15,242 nucleotides of DNA from GCA-003244245 sp038276315 (GTDB lineage Bacteria > Actinomycetota > Actinomycetes > Mycobacteriales > Pseudonocardiaceae), in NCBI GenBank assembly GCA_038276315.1, contig JBBPZY010000212.1:1-15242 (forward strand). The letters are read 5' to 3'. The notes under the pieces were generated by a model. It was not told where the DNA came from. It did not search any database and saw only the letters and a list, made by a program, of their open reading frames with translations. Shown here piece by piece: positions 1-6,822 of the stretch (positions are counted from its first letter, which is position 1; every line of letters begins with the position of its first letter). A program made the position numbers and the translations under genes.

Positions 1-214
1 CGTACTCGTTGTACCGGCCGACGGCAGCGAAACCGATGCGATCGTAGATCTCCGAGACCTTGTGCAGCGCGGTGGACAGGTTCTCGGCGACGAAGAGCAC
101 CCCGCGGGAGTAACTGAGCACGACGACACCACGACCTCGAGCGATGCCCTTGCGGGCGAGCTCCGAGCGGTCGCGCATGACCTGCTCGACCGAGGCGTAG
201 AACGGCATCGTCAC
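1..214 (-). CDS. prcA: Proteasome subunit alpha PrcA (partial, N-terminal part only)
   Basis: This is the first 71 codons of the alpha subunit of the 20S proteasome; the rest lies beyond the left edge. Alpha subunits form the outer heptameric rings, gate the chamber and provide the docking surface for the ARC/Mpa ATPase. The visible part reads MPFYASVEQVMRDRSELARK and then the conserved GVLFVAEN and YDRIGFAAVGRYNE segments, which match actinobacterial PrcA. I chose the GTG at 214 because AGGAG lies 8 bases upstream; an in-frame ATG at 208 is the alternative. The gene follows prcB after a 50-base gap on the same strand, as is usual for the prcBA operon. Family assignment is certain; completeness cannot be judged. 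Confidence 0.93.
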   Translation of the reverse strand, partial: MTMPFYASVEQVMRDRSELARKGIARGRGVVVLSYSRGVLFVAENLSTALHKVSEIYDRIGFAAVGRYNEY

Positions 215-264
215 AGCGCGAACTCCTGGGTGAGGCGGATCGGAGTGGGAAGGGCGAGGCAGCG

Positions 265-1140
265 TCAGCCACCGGGTTTACGTTTGCGGGTTTCCACCAC
301 CAGATCGGCGACTTGACCGGCCTGCTCGTCGGGCATCCGGACGGCCCCGTCCGCCGCGGTCACCGTGACCACCACGGGGTAGATCCGGCGGACCGAATCC
401 AGGCCGCCGGTGGCGCTGTCGTCGTCGGCGGCGTCGTAGAGAGCCTCCATGGCGACCCGGACGGCGGCGTCGACTTCCATCGTCGGATCATGCAGCTTTT
501 TCATCGATGAGCGGGCGAACAACGAACCTGAGCCCACCGAGTGGTATCCGAGCGTTTCTTCGTACCGGCCGCCGACGACGTCGTAGGAGACGATGCGACC
601 GGCCCGGTCCGGGTCGGTCGCATCAAGGTCGTAGCCGACGAACAGCGGCACCGCCGCCAGCCCCCGCATGGCACCTTCGAGATTGCCCCGAACCATGCCG
701 GCCAGTCTGTTCGCTTTGCCGTCGAGGGTCAGCTGCACCCCTTCGATCTTCTCGTAGTGCTGCAGCTCGACGGCGAACAATCGCACCATCTCCACCGCGA
801 TGGCAGCCGTCCCGGCGATCCCCACTGCGGAGTAGTCATCGACGACGAACACTTTCTCCATGTCACGCTGGGCTATCAGGTTGCCGGCCGTTGCTCGGCG
901 GTCCCCCGCGATGAGCACCCCGCCGCGGAAGACGGCCGCCACGATGGTCGTGCCGTGCCGGCTGACCACCGGTTCAGCGCCAGCCGGGACAGCGCCAACC
1001 GGCACGGGGCTCACCAGGCGTCCCGGTAACAGCTCAGGGGACGTCGCAGCAAGGAAATCGGTGAACGACGAGCTGCCCACCATGAAGTACGACGCCGGCA
1101 GGGCAGCCCCTGGATAGCGTCCGACCGAGGACTGGTCCAT
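265..1140 (-). CDS. prcB: Proteasome subunit beta PrcB, catalytic, with propeptide
   Basis: This is the catalytic beta subunit of the 20S proteasome, 291 residues. It is an N-terminal nucleophile threonine peptidase made as a precursor. Residues 1-63 are the propeptide, with the conserved SSSFTDFL block and PELLPG near residues 23-40. Cleavage is expected between Gly63 and Thr64 (RHG|TTIVA), which would expose Thr64 as nucleophile. GVLIAGDRRAT supplies the active-site Asp and the following basic residue region, GSGSLFARSSMKKL is the conserved S1-region segment, and YDAADDDSATGG lies near the C-terminus. The ATG at 1140 has AGGAG 13 bases upstream, a long spacing, but it gives the usual propeptide length. 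It lies between pup and prcA on the same strand. Nothing suggests loss of activity. Confidence 0.96.
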   Translation of the reverse strand: MDQSSVGRYPGAALPASYFMVGSSSFTDFLAATSPELLPGRLVSPVPVGAVPAGAEPVVSRHGTTIVAAVFRGGVLIAGDRRATAGNLIAQRDMEKVFVVDDYSAVGIAGTAAIAVEMVRLFAVELQHYEKIEGVQLTLDGKANRLAGMVRGNLEGAMRGLAAVPLFVGYDLDATDPDRAGRIVSYDVVGGRYEETLGYHSVGSGSLFARSSMKKLHDPTMEVDAAVRVAMEALYDAADDDSATGGLDSVRRIYPVVVTVTAADGAVRMPDEQAGQVADLVVETRKRKPGG

Positions 1141-1159
1141 CGGCTGTGATCGTCTCCTA

Positions 1160-1204
1160 GCTCCCGTGCGCAGTCTGTCGTGTACCAGTCTGTCCTGTGC
1201 CAGT
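1160..1204 (-). repeat. Short tandem repeat in the pup-prcB gap
   Basis: On the minus strand two 15-base units stand head to tail: ACTGGCACAGGACAG (1190-1204) and ACTGGTACACGACAG (1175-1189), differing at two positions. A third, much weaker unit starting ACTG follows at 1160-1174. They sit just upstream of the prcB ribosome-binding region (GGGAG, AGGAG). This could be a simple duplication or part of a control region between pup and prcB; the sequence does not decide. Confidence 0.5.
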
Positions 1205-1250
1205 TACCCGCTGTAGAAGGACATGATGCCTGGACCGCTCGACCGGCCTG

Positions 1251-1442
1251 TCACTGGCCGCCCTTTTGGACATAAGCCCGGACGAAATCTTCGGCGTTCT
1301 CTTCGAGCACATCGTCGATCTCGTCAAGGATCGCGTCTACATCCTCGCCGAGCTTCTCTCGACGTTCCTGACCAGCTGGCGCACCGTCGGTCGTCTCGTC
1401 GTCGTCGCCGCCGCCTTGGCGCTGCACCTTCTCCTGGGACAT
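1251..1442 (-). CDS. pup: Prokaryotic ubiquitin-like protein Pup
   Basis: Pup is the 63-residue protein tag that is joined to lysines of target proteins and marks them for the proteasome. The protein begins MSQEKVQRQGGGDDDE, has the acidic, partly helical centre (EDVDAILDEIDDVLEENAEDFVRAY) that the ARC/Mpa coiled coil binds, and ends in VQKGGQ. The C-terminal Gln means that Dop must deamidate it to Glu before ligation. The ATG at 1442 has GGGAGG about 4 bases upstream. The same frame stays open further upstream as far as 1733, but that part overlaps dop antisense and is not Pup. It lies between dop and prcB, the standard order. Length, C-terminus and context leave little doubt. Confidence 0.97.
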   Translation of the reverse strand: MSQEKVQRQGGGDDDETTDGAPAGQERREKLGEDVDAILDEIDDVLEENAEDFVRAYVQKGGQ

Positions 1443-1475
1443 TTCGCCTCCCGGACCGAGTTGTCTCTGCCCAAA

Positions 1476-1507
1476 CAGTACCCAGCAACACCGACAACCA
1501 GTACCCA
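1476..1507. repeat. Direct repeat in the dop-pup gap
   Basis: CAGTACCCA occurs at 1476-1484 and again at 1499-1507, a period of 23 bases, within the 101-base gap between dop and pup. Flanking bases are also partly alike (AAACAGTACCCAGC and AACCAGTACCCACC). This gap probably carries the pup promoter, but no convincing -35/-10 pair is visible. The repeat may be a binding site pair or chance. Confidence 0.3.
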
Positions 1508-1543
1508 CCAGCGCTGACAAACGCCGCCAGGTCAGTCGGCTGA

Positions 1544-3067
1544 TCAGCCTCGGGTGAGCGCCGCCACCAGTTCCGCGGCCGTGCTCGAGGCGTCCAGCAG
1601 TGCGCCGACGTGCGCGCGGGTGCCCCGCAGCGGTTCCAGCGTCGGTATCCGCACCAGCGACTCGCGGCCGAGATCGAAGATCACCGAATCCCACGATGCG
1701 GCGGCCACCTCGGTGGCGTAGCGCTCCAAACACCGACCGCGGAAATACGCGCGGGTGTCCTCCGGTGGCCGGGTGATGGCTGCCCGCACCTCTTCCTCAG
1801 TAACCAGCCGTTTCATCGAGCCACGGGCCACCAGGCGGTTGTACAAACCCTTGTGCATCCGCACGTCGGAGTACTGCAGATCCACCAGTTGCAGCCGCGG
1901 TGACGCCCACCCCAGACCGTCTCGAGCTCGGTAGCCCTCGAGTAGTCGGAGCTTGGCCGGCCAGTCCAGCCGGTCGGCGCACTCCATCGGATCCCGCGCG
2001 AGCGCGTCGAGCACCTCACCCCAGGTAGTCAGCACCTGTTCGGCGATGTCGGCATCGTCATCTGTCGCGCTATCCGGGCCGCCGTTGCGCGCGAAGAAGC
2101 GCGCGACCCGCTCGTGGTAGGCGCGTTGCAGATCCAGGCCGGTGAGATGGCGACCACCGGCCACTTCCACCGTCGCCTTCAGCGACGGATCGTGGCTGAT
2201 CGTGTGCACTGCACGCACCGCATCGACCAGGCGCAAATCGTCGAAACGTTCACCGGCTTCGATCAGATCCAACACCAGCGCTGTGGTACCGACCTTGAGG
2301 TAGGTGGAATATTCGGCGAGGTTGGCGTCACCGATGATGACGTGCAGCCGCCGGTACTTGTCGGCGTCGGCGTGCGGCTCGTCCCGGGTATTGATGATGC
2401 CGCGCTTGAGTGTCGTCTCCAGCCCGACCTCGACCTCGATGTAGTCCGCCCGCTGCGACAGCTGGAAGCCGGGCTGCTCCCCCGCCGGCCCAATACCTAC
2501 CCGACCAGACCCGCAGAACACCTGGCGGGAAGCGAAGAATGGCGTCAACCCGGCGATGACCAGCGTGAACGGCGTGGAGCGTGACATCAGATAGTTCTCG
2601 TGGGTGCCGTAGGAGGCGCCTTTGCCATCGACGTTGTTCTTGTACAGCTGAAACGGCGGCTGGTCAGGCACGGTACGGGCGCGTAATGCGGCTTCTTCCA
2701 TGATCCGTTCGCCGGCCTTGTCCCAGATCACCGCGTCCCGCGGGTTGGTGACCTCAGGACCGGAGAACTCCGGGTGGGCGTGGTCGACGTAGAGCCGGGC
2801 ACCGTTGGTGAGGATGACGTTCGCCGCGCCCAGATCGTCTAGTTCCGGATCAGGCTGTGCGATTCCGGGCACGCCCAGGTCGAACCCGCGGGCGTCGCGC
2901 AGCGGGGACTCGACCTCGTAGTCCCACCGGGCTCGCTTGGCTCGTGGTACCTCGGCCGCCGCGGCGTAAGCCAACACAACCTGAGTCGAGGTCAGGACTG
3001 GGTTGGCAGTGCTGTCCCCGGGCACTGAGATGCCGTACTCCACCTCGGTCCCGATGATCCGGCGCAT
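1544..3067 (-). CDS. dop: Pup deamidase/depupylase Dop
   Basis: Dop belongs to the carboxylate-amine ligase fold family shared with PafA. It deamidates the C-terminal Gln of Pup and removes Pup from targets, using ATP as a bound cofactor. The 507-residue protein opens with IIGTEVEYGI, whose Glu8 and Glu10 are expected metal ligands. NGARLYVDHAHPE carries Asp95, the residue corresponding to the catalytic Asp in characterised Dop. YKNNVDGKGASYGTHENYLM (142-161), GSGRVGIGP and RGIINTRDEPHADAD (222-236) are typical Dop/PafA blocks. Length equals that of mycobacterial Dop. The ATG at 3067 is preceded by TACGCT six bases away and no ribosome-binding site, suggesting a leaderless transcript. It is the first gene of the dop-pup-prcB-prcA run. 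PafA is unlikely, given the match to Dop along its length and position next to pup. Confidence 0.96.
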   Translation of the reverse strand: MRRIIGTEVEYGISVPGDSTANPVLTSTQVVLAYAAAAEVPRAKRARWDYEVESPLRDARGFDLGVPGIAQPDPELDDLGAANVILTNGARLYVDHAHPEFSGPEVTNPRDAVIWDKAGERIMEEAALRARTVPDQPPFQLYKNNVDGKGASYGTHENYLMSRSTPFTLVIAGLTPFFASRQVFCGSGRVGIGPAGEQPGFQLSQRADYIEVEVGLETTLKRGIINTRDEPHADADKYRRLHVIIGDANLAEYSTYLKVGTTALVLDLIEAGERFDDLRLVDAVRAVHTISHDPSLKATVEVAGGRHLTGLDLQRAYHERVARFFARNGGPDSATDDDADIAEQVLTTWGEVLDALARDPMECADRLDWPAKLRLLEGYRARDGLGWASPRLQLVDLQYSDVRMHKGLYNRLVARGSMKRLVTEEEVRAAITRPPEDTRAYFRGRCLERYATEVAAASWDSVIFDLGRESLVRIPTLEPLRGTRAHVGALLDASSTAAELVAALTRG

Positions 3068-3079
3068 ACCCGCAGCGTA
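3068..3079 (-). promoter_or_regulatory. Probable leaderless promoter of dop
   Basis: Read on the minus strand, TACGCT (3074-3079) is followed by six bases and then the dop ATG. This TANNNT-N6-start spacing would place the transcript start at the A of the start codon. No Shine-Dalgarno sequence lies in the interval. A -35 element is not clear. The same layout is seen at three other genes in this window. Confidence 0.55.
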
Positions 3080-3112
3080 CGTCTCCGCAGCCGCGCAGGT
3101 CCGGTCCGACCG

Positions 3113-3126
3113 GGCGATCGATCGCC
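3113..3126. promoter_or_regulatory. 14-bp perfect palindrome upstream of dop
   Basis: GGCGATCGATCGCC is a perfect 14-bp palindrome about 34 bases upstream of the probable dop -10 box and between dop and the divergent YceI gene. Its place near the dop -35 region suits an operator. The protein that would bind is unknown, and it could also act on the YceI side. Confidence 0.4.
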
Positions 3127-3168
3127 GAATACGGCAGCGAAGTGGGCTGCGTCACAGGACGGAAACAC

Positions 3169-3180
3169 TTGAACGTTCAA
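3169..3180. promoter_or_regulatory. Palindromic operator candidate upstream of the YceI gene
   Basis: TTGAACGTTCAA is a perfect 12-bp palindrome 67 bases before the YceI start codon. Its left half, TTGAAC, resembles a -35 hexamer, and GGTATG lies 18 bases further on as a weak -10. Short palindromes of this kind are typical sites for dimeric MarR- or TetR-like repressors, but no regulator gene is present in the window, so the binding partner is inferred only. Confidence 0.5.
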
Positions 3181-3247
3181 TTTGTTTATCCGGGTATGTC
3201 TTTCTCCCGCCACACCGCGGGGACACCACGACTACGAAGGGATCACC

Positions 3248-3808
3248 ATGACCGCCTCTGTCACTGCCCTGATCGCCGGATATGTCGCCGGCACCTGGGA
3301 CATCGACGCTGTGCACTCCAGCGTGTCCTTCTCCGTCCGCCACATGATGGTGAGCAAGGCGCGGGGCCGCTTCAATGGCGTCTCCGGCCGACTGGTCACC
3401 GGCACCGATCTGCTCGACTCGTCGGTGACCGCCGAGATCGACGTCAACAGCTTCGACACCGGCAACGCCCAGCGCGACGAGCACATCCGATCGGCTGACT
3501 TCCTGCACGCAACAGAGTTCCCCACCATGAGCTACCGGTCCACCGCCGTGCGCCGCGACGGGGACGACCTGGTGGTCGACGGTGAGCTGACCGTGCACGG
3601 CATCACTCGCCAGGTACCGCTTGCCGTCGAGCTCACCGGTTTCGGCCCCGACCCCTACGGCGGGACCCGGGTCGGCTTGTCCGCCACCACGAAGATCAAC
3701 CGCAAGGACTTCGGCATCGACACCGAGCTGCCGCTGGACGGCGGCGGTGTGGTGATCGGCGACACCGTGCAGATCTCCCTAGACATCGAAGCCGTACTGG
3801 TGAGCTGA
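3248..3808 (+). CDS. YceI family protein
   Basis: This 186-residue protein belongs to the YceI family, lipocalin-like beta barrels that bind isoprenoid-type lipids in characterised members. The family signature is clear: GTWDIDAVHSSVSFSVRHMM at the start, then KARGRFNGVSG, FDTGNAQRDEHIRSADFL, GELTVHGITRQV and TKINRKDFGI near the C-terminus. No signal peptide is seen, so it is probably cytoplasmic, as is common in actinobacteria. The ATG at 3248 follows GAAGGG by a few bases and fits the usual N-terminus; an in-frame upstream ATG (3182) would add 22 residues with no family likeness. It is transcribed away from dop and stands alone, with a palindromic operator candidate upstream. Its physiological role is not known from the sequence. 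Confidence 0.92.
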   Translation: MTASVTALIAGYVAGTWDIDAVHSSVSFSVRHMMVSKARGRFNGVSGRLVTGTDLLDSSVTAEIDVNSFDTGNAQRDEHIRSADFLHATEFPTMSYRSTAVRRDGDDLVVDGELTVHGITRQVPLAVELTGFGPDPYGGTRVGLSATTKINRKDFGIDTELPLDGGGVVIGDTVQISLDIEAVLVS

Positions 3809-3822
3809 GGTGCTGGACCGCA

Positions 3823-3878
3823 TTCTGGATGCAGAGCGCTGTCTACCGCGTCCCTTTTACCGCGTTCTGCATCCAGAA
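3823..3878. terminator. Inverted repeat after the YceI gene, possible terminator
   Basis: TTCTGGATGCAGAGCG (3823-3838) and CGTTCTGCATCCAGAA (3863-3878) form a 16-bp stem with a 24-base loop. The only non-Watson-Crick pair would be a G-U wobble in plus-strand RNA, whereas the minus-strand RNA would have an A-C mismatch. It begins 14 bases after the YceI stop. There is no following run of T, so a classical intrinsic terminator is not certain; a paired operator or a dispersed repeat is also possible. Confidence 0.45.
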
Positions 3879-3930
3879 CGGGCATAACGGGAGGCACTTG
3901 CCCAAGATCGAGTGTTGACCGCCCGCACCA

Positions 3931-3993
3931 TGATCATCATTTGTGTACGTCTGACGACACCAGTTGTCGCCAGACGCACACAAATCGTGATCA
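3931..3993. repeat. 63-nt palindromic repeat, copy 1
   Basis: This element starts and ends with TGATCA. Its two 29-base arms match at 25 positions, and a 5-base centre (CCAGT) separates them. It lies 25 bases from the end of arc, between two convergent genes. A second element of exactly the same length lies at 13500-13562. Read in reverse complement, copy 1 matches copy 2 at 48 of 63 positions, including the central CTGGTGTCG. This marks a dispersed repeat family, possibly a REP- or MITE-like element or a bidirectional terminator. Confidence 0.8.
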
Positions 3994-4018
3994 ACCTCTA
4001 AAGCGACCGGGTCGGGTC

Positions 4019-5803
4019 CTACAAGTACTGGCCGGTGTTGGTGGCGGTGTCGATGGCTCGGCCGGAGTCGGCATTCTTGCCGGTGACCAGGGTACGGATG
4101 TAGACGATCCGCTCGCCCTTTTTACCGGAGATTCGCGCCCAGTCGTCCGGGTTGGTGGTATTGGGTAGGTCCTCGTTCTCGGCGAACTCGTCGACGATCG
4201 AGTCGAGCAGGTGAGTCATCCGTAATCCCGGCTGAGCAGTCTCCAGCACCGCCTTGATGGCCTTCTTCTTCGCCCGGTCGACGATGTTCTGGATCATCGC
4301 GCCGGAGTTGAAGTCCCGGAAGTAGAGGACTTCTTTATCCCCGTTGGCATAGGTGACCTCCAGGAAACGGTTCTCCTCGCTCTCGGCGTACATCCGTTCG
4401 ACGGTGCCCTGGATCATCGCCTGGATGCAGGCCTTGCGGTCCAGGCCGAATTCGGCTAGGTCGTCGGCGTGCAGCGGTAGCGTCAGTGTCAGGTACTTGG
4501 AGAAGACGTCCCTGGCGGCCTCGGCGTCCGGCCGCTCGATCTTGATCTTGACGACGAGCCGTCCCGGGCGCAGGATGGCTGGATCGATCATGGCCTAACG
4601 GTTGGAGGCACCGATGACGATGACATTCTCTAATCCCTCCACACCATCGATTTCACTGAGCAACTGCGGCACGATCGTGGTCTCGACGTCGGAGGACACT
4701 CCCGAGCCGCGGGTGCGGAATATCGAGTCCATCTCGTCGAAGAACACGATGACCGGCGTGCCCTCCGACGCCTTCTCCCGGGCCCGCTGAAAGATCAGCC
4801 GGATATGCCGCTCGGTCTCCCCGACGTACTTGTTGAGCAGCTCGGGACCCTTGATGTTGAGAAAGTAACTCTTGGCATCGGTGTCCCCGCGAACCTGGGC
4901 CACTTTCTTGGCCAATGAGTTGGCCACCGCCTTGGCGATCAGAGTCTTACCGCATCCAGGAGGGCCGTAGAGCAGCACGCCTTTGGGCGGGCGCAGCTCG
5001 TATTCGCGGAACAGGTCGGCATGGAGGAACGGCAGCTCGACGGCATCGCGGATCTGCTCGATTTGGCTGGCCAGACCGCCGATGTCCTCGTACCCGACGT
5101 CGGGAACCTCCTCCAGCACGAGGTCCTCGACTTCCGCCTTGGGCACCCGCTCGTAGGCGTAGGCGGCCTTGGTGTCCACCAGCAGCGAGTCCCCGGGCTT
5201 CAGCGGCACGGCCTCGGGGTTGTCCGGGCCCATCAGCAGCGGGTCGGCCAGCCACACCACACGTTCTTCGTCGGCGTGCCCGACGACCAGCGCCCGCAAA
5301 CCGCAGTCGAGCACTTCGCGCAGCGCGCAGACCTCACCGGTCGACTCGAAGGTGCCTGCCTCCACCACGGTCAACGCCTCATTGAGCCGCACGCTCTGCC
5401 CGCGGCGCAGCTGCGGGATCTCGACCGCGGGCGACACTGCCACCCGCATCCGGCGGCCGGAGGTGAACACGTCTACCGAGCCGTCGTCGAAACAGGCCAG
5501 GAACACGCCGTAGCCACTGGGCGGCTGAGCCAGCCGATCGACCTCTTCGCGCAGCGCGAGGAGCTGGCCGCGAGCCTCCCGCAGCGTCTCCACCAGTTTG
5601 GTGTTGCGCTCAGTGAGCTGGCTCACCGACGCGGAGGCCTCGGCGAGGCGCTCCTCGAGCAAACGGAAATGCCGGGGTGACTCGGTCAGCCGGCGACGCA
5701 GCAGCGTCACCTCATCCTCGAGGACCCTGATCTGGGCGGCCAGCGCTGGGTCGATGCGTTCTCGACCGTCAGCGGCTCGGTCGCCGGAATAGTCGTGCGG
5801 CAC
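4019..5803 (-). pseudogene. arc: Proteasome-associated ATPase ARC/Mpa, interrupted by an in-frame TAG
   Basis: ARC/Mpa is the hexameric AAA ATPase that captures pupylated proteins, unfolds them and feeds them into the 20S core. The reading frame is open from the GTG at 5803 (strong GGAGG upstream) to a TAG at 4595-4597. It then continues in the same frame from GCC ATG to the stop at 4019. Part one (402 residues) has the coiled coil (about 20-95), OB domains (about 96-240), Walker A GPPGCGKT (280-287), pore loop KYVG (325-328), Walker B FFDEMD with Asp356/Glu357, and sensor-1 GASNR. Part two (190 residues) has DPAILRPGR, the C-terminal AAA subdomain and the docking tail GQYL. Read through, the protein would be 594 residues, close to the family length. 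Normal members read NRED where this has NR-stop-A. A recent nonsense mutation, a sequence error, or two chains made by restart at the ATG are all possible. Confidence 0.9.
4595..4597 (-). other. In-frame amber codon within arc
   Basis: The minus strand reads CGT TAG GCC ATG ATC GAT. A single change GAG to TAG would explain the stop, since the family has Glu at this place. One codon later is an ATG in the same frame (4591-4589), so a ribosome ending at TAG could restart almost at once, though no Shine-Dalgarno sequence precedes that ATG. Confidence 0.9.
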
Positions 5804-5902
5804 GAGGCACCTCCTCCCGCATGGTTCCGGAGACCACTTACGGTACGGGACGACGCGGTAGAACCGGGAGTTAACGGCCCACCAACTCCAGGCACTTCGC
5901 GC

Positions 5903-6748
5903 CTACAGACGCCGATTGGACCGGCTGGGCCGGCGCTGCGGGGTGGGCGCCACGGCGCCTTGGGCCAGCCGCCGAGCGGTGAGCAGGAACGCGGTGTGCG
6001 CGACCATCCGGTGTTCCGGTCGAACCGCGAGCCCGACGACGTGCCAGGGCCGCAGCAGCGTCTCCCACGACTGCGGCTCGGTGTAGCAGCCGGCTTCCCG
6101 CAGCGCCTCGGCACTGCGGGACAGCTGCGTGGTGGTGGCCACGTAGACGGTGAGCACGCCACCTGCAACCAGCGCCGCGGACACCGCGGGCAGTGGCTCG
6201 CACGGGTGCAGCATGTCGAGCACCACGCGGTCCACTGGTTGATCGGCGGGGTGGGTAGCCACGTCGGCCACCCTGAGCTGCCAGTTCGGCACCACCGCGC
6301 CGAAGAAGCGCTCGACGTTACGCGCGGCATACTCGGCGTGGTCAGCACGCGTCTCGTAGGAGATCACGCTGCCGCGCTCCCCGACCGCCCGGAGTAGCGA
6401 GCAGGTCAACGCCCCCGAGCCGGCGCCGGCCTCGAGCACCCGCGCGCCGGGGAAGATGTCGCCCCACATCAGGATCTGCGCCGCATCCTTGGGGTAGATC
6501 ACCTGCGCGCCGCGCGGCATCGACAGCACGTAGTCGGCCAGCAGCGGGCGCAACGCGAGATAGCGCGTCCCGGCGGCGGAGGTGACGACGCTGCCCTCGG
6601 GAAGCCCGATCAGGTCGTCGTGGGCGACCGCACCGCGGTGGGTGTGGAACTGGGTGCCGGGCTCCAGCACCACCGTGTGCCGGCGTCCCTTGGGGTCGGT
6701 GAGCTGCACCCGATCGCCGGGTTGGAACGGTCCGCTGGCTCGAGTCAC
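5903..6748 (-). CDS. trmI: tRNA (adenine-58-N1)-methyltransferase TrmI
   Basis: TrmI is a homotetrameric S-adenosylmethionine-dependent enzyme that makes 1-methyladenosine at position 58 of the tRNA T-loop. The 281-residue protein has the small N-terminal beta domain (FQPGDRVQLTDPKGRR), a Rossmann fold with the AdoMet loop VLEAGAGSGALT (104-115), the acidic residue after SYE (about 132), and the catalytic Asp178 in VVLDML. Mycobacterial TrmI continues with APWEVL after this Asp, whereas this protein has HPCEPL, a noticeable loop variation. VYVATTTQLSR and VGLAVRPEHRM are typical C-terminal blocks. The start is the GTG at 6748, with GAGG four bases upstream. It lies upstream of arc with a 99-base gap and is divergent from the RecB-like gene. 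Placement beside the proteasome genes is shared with M. tuberculosis. Confidence 0.95.
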   Translation of the reverse strand: MTRASGPFQPGDRVQLTDPKGRRHTVVLEPGTQFHTHRGAVAHDDLIGLPEGSVVTSAAGTRYLALRPLLADYVLSMPRGAQVIYPKDAAQILMWGDIFPGARVLEAGAGSGALTCSLLRAVGERGSVISYETRADHAEYAARNVERFFGAVVPNWQLRVADVATHPADQPVDRVVLDMLHPCEPLPAVSAALVAGGVLTVYVATTTQLSRSAEALREAGCYTEPQSWETLLRPWHVVGLAVRPEHRMVAHTAFLLTARRLAQGAVAPTPQRRPSRSNRRL

Positions 6749-6809
6749 AGAACCTCATGGTGGCAGACCGGTGCTCAGGCGGCTGCACTGCGCTGTCGGG
6801 GGGATCGCC

Positions 6810-6822
6810 TACCCTGCGAGCC
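6810..6822 (+). promoter_or_regulatory. Probable leaderless promoter of the RecB-like nuclease gene
   Basis: TACCCT (6810-6815) is followed by seven bases and the ATG at 6823. No ribosome-binding site lies between them. This matches the TANNNT spacing of leaderless actinobacterial transcripts. No clear -35 box is seen in the 74-base gap shared with trmI. Confidence 0.5.

Larger units (their letters stand above)
3809..4018. other. Gene-free region between convergent YceI and arc genes
   Basis: This 210-base stretch holds no credible gene. Its contents are two inverted repeats (3823-3878 and 3931-3993) and a short unstructured part between them. Its AT content is visibly higher than that of the flanking genes. 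The two flanking genes point towards each other, so bidirectional transcription termination is a natural role. Confidence 0.6.

Noticed and set aside
3182..3247. An upstream ATG extending the YceI protein by 22 residues
   Set aside because: The added residues do not match the family. They lie just downstream of the operator/promoter-like sequence, and the ATG at 3248 has a better-placed purine-rich site.
4019..4591. Calling the C-terminal part of arc as a separate, independent gene
   Set aside because: It is in frame with, and only one codon from, the first part, and has no ribosome-binding site of its own. It is better described as one interrupted arc gene, with restart noted as a possibility.
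5021..5680. A 219-codon plus-strand frame opposite arc
   Set aside because: It lies fully antisense to the conserved ATPase and OB domains, and the translation matches nothing I recognise.
5795..6397. A 200-codon plus-strand frame opposite trmI
   Set aside because: It is the antisense shadow of the TrmI Rossmann domain, without start signals or domain likeness.
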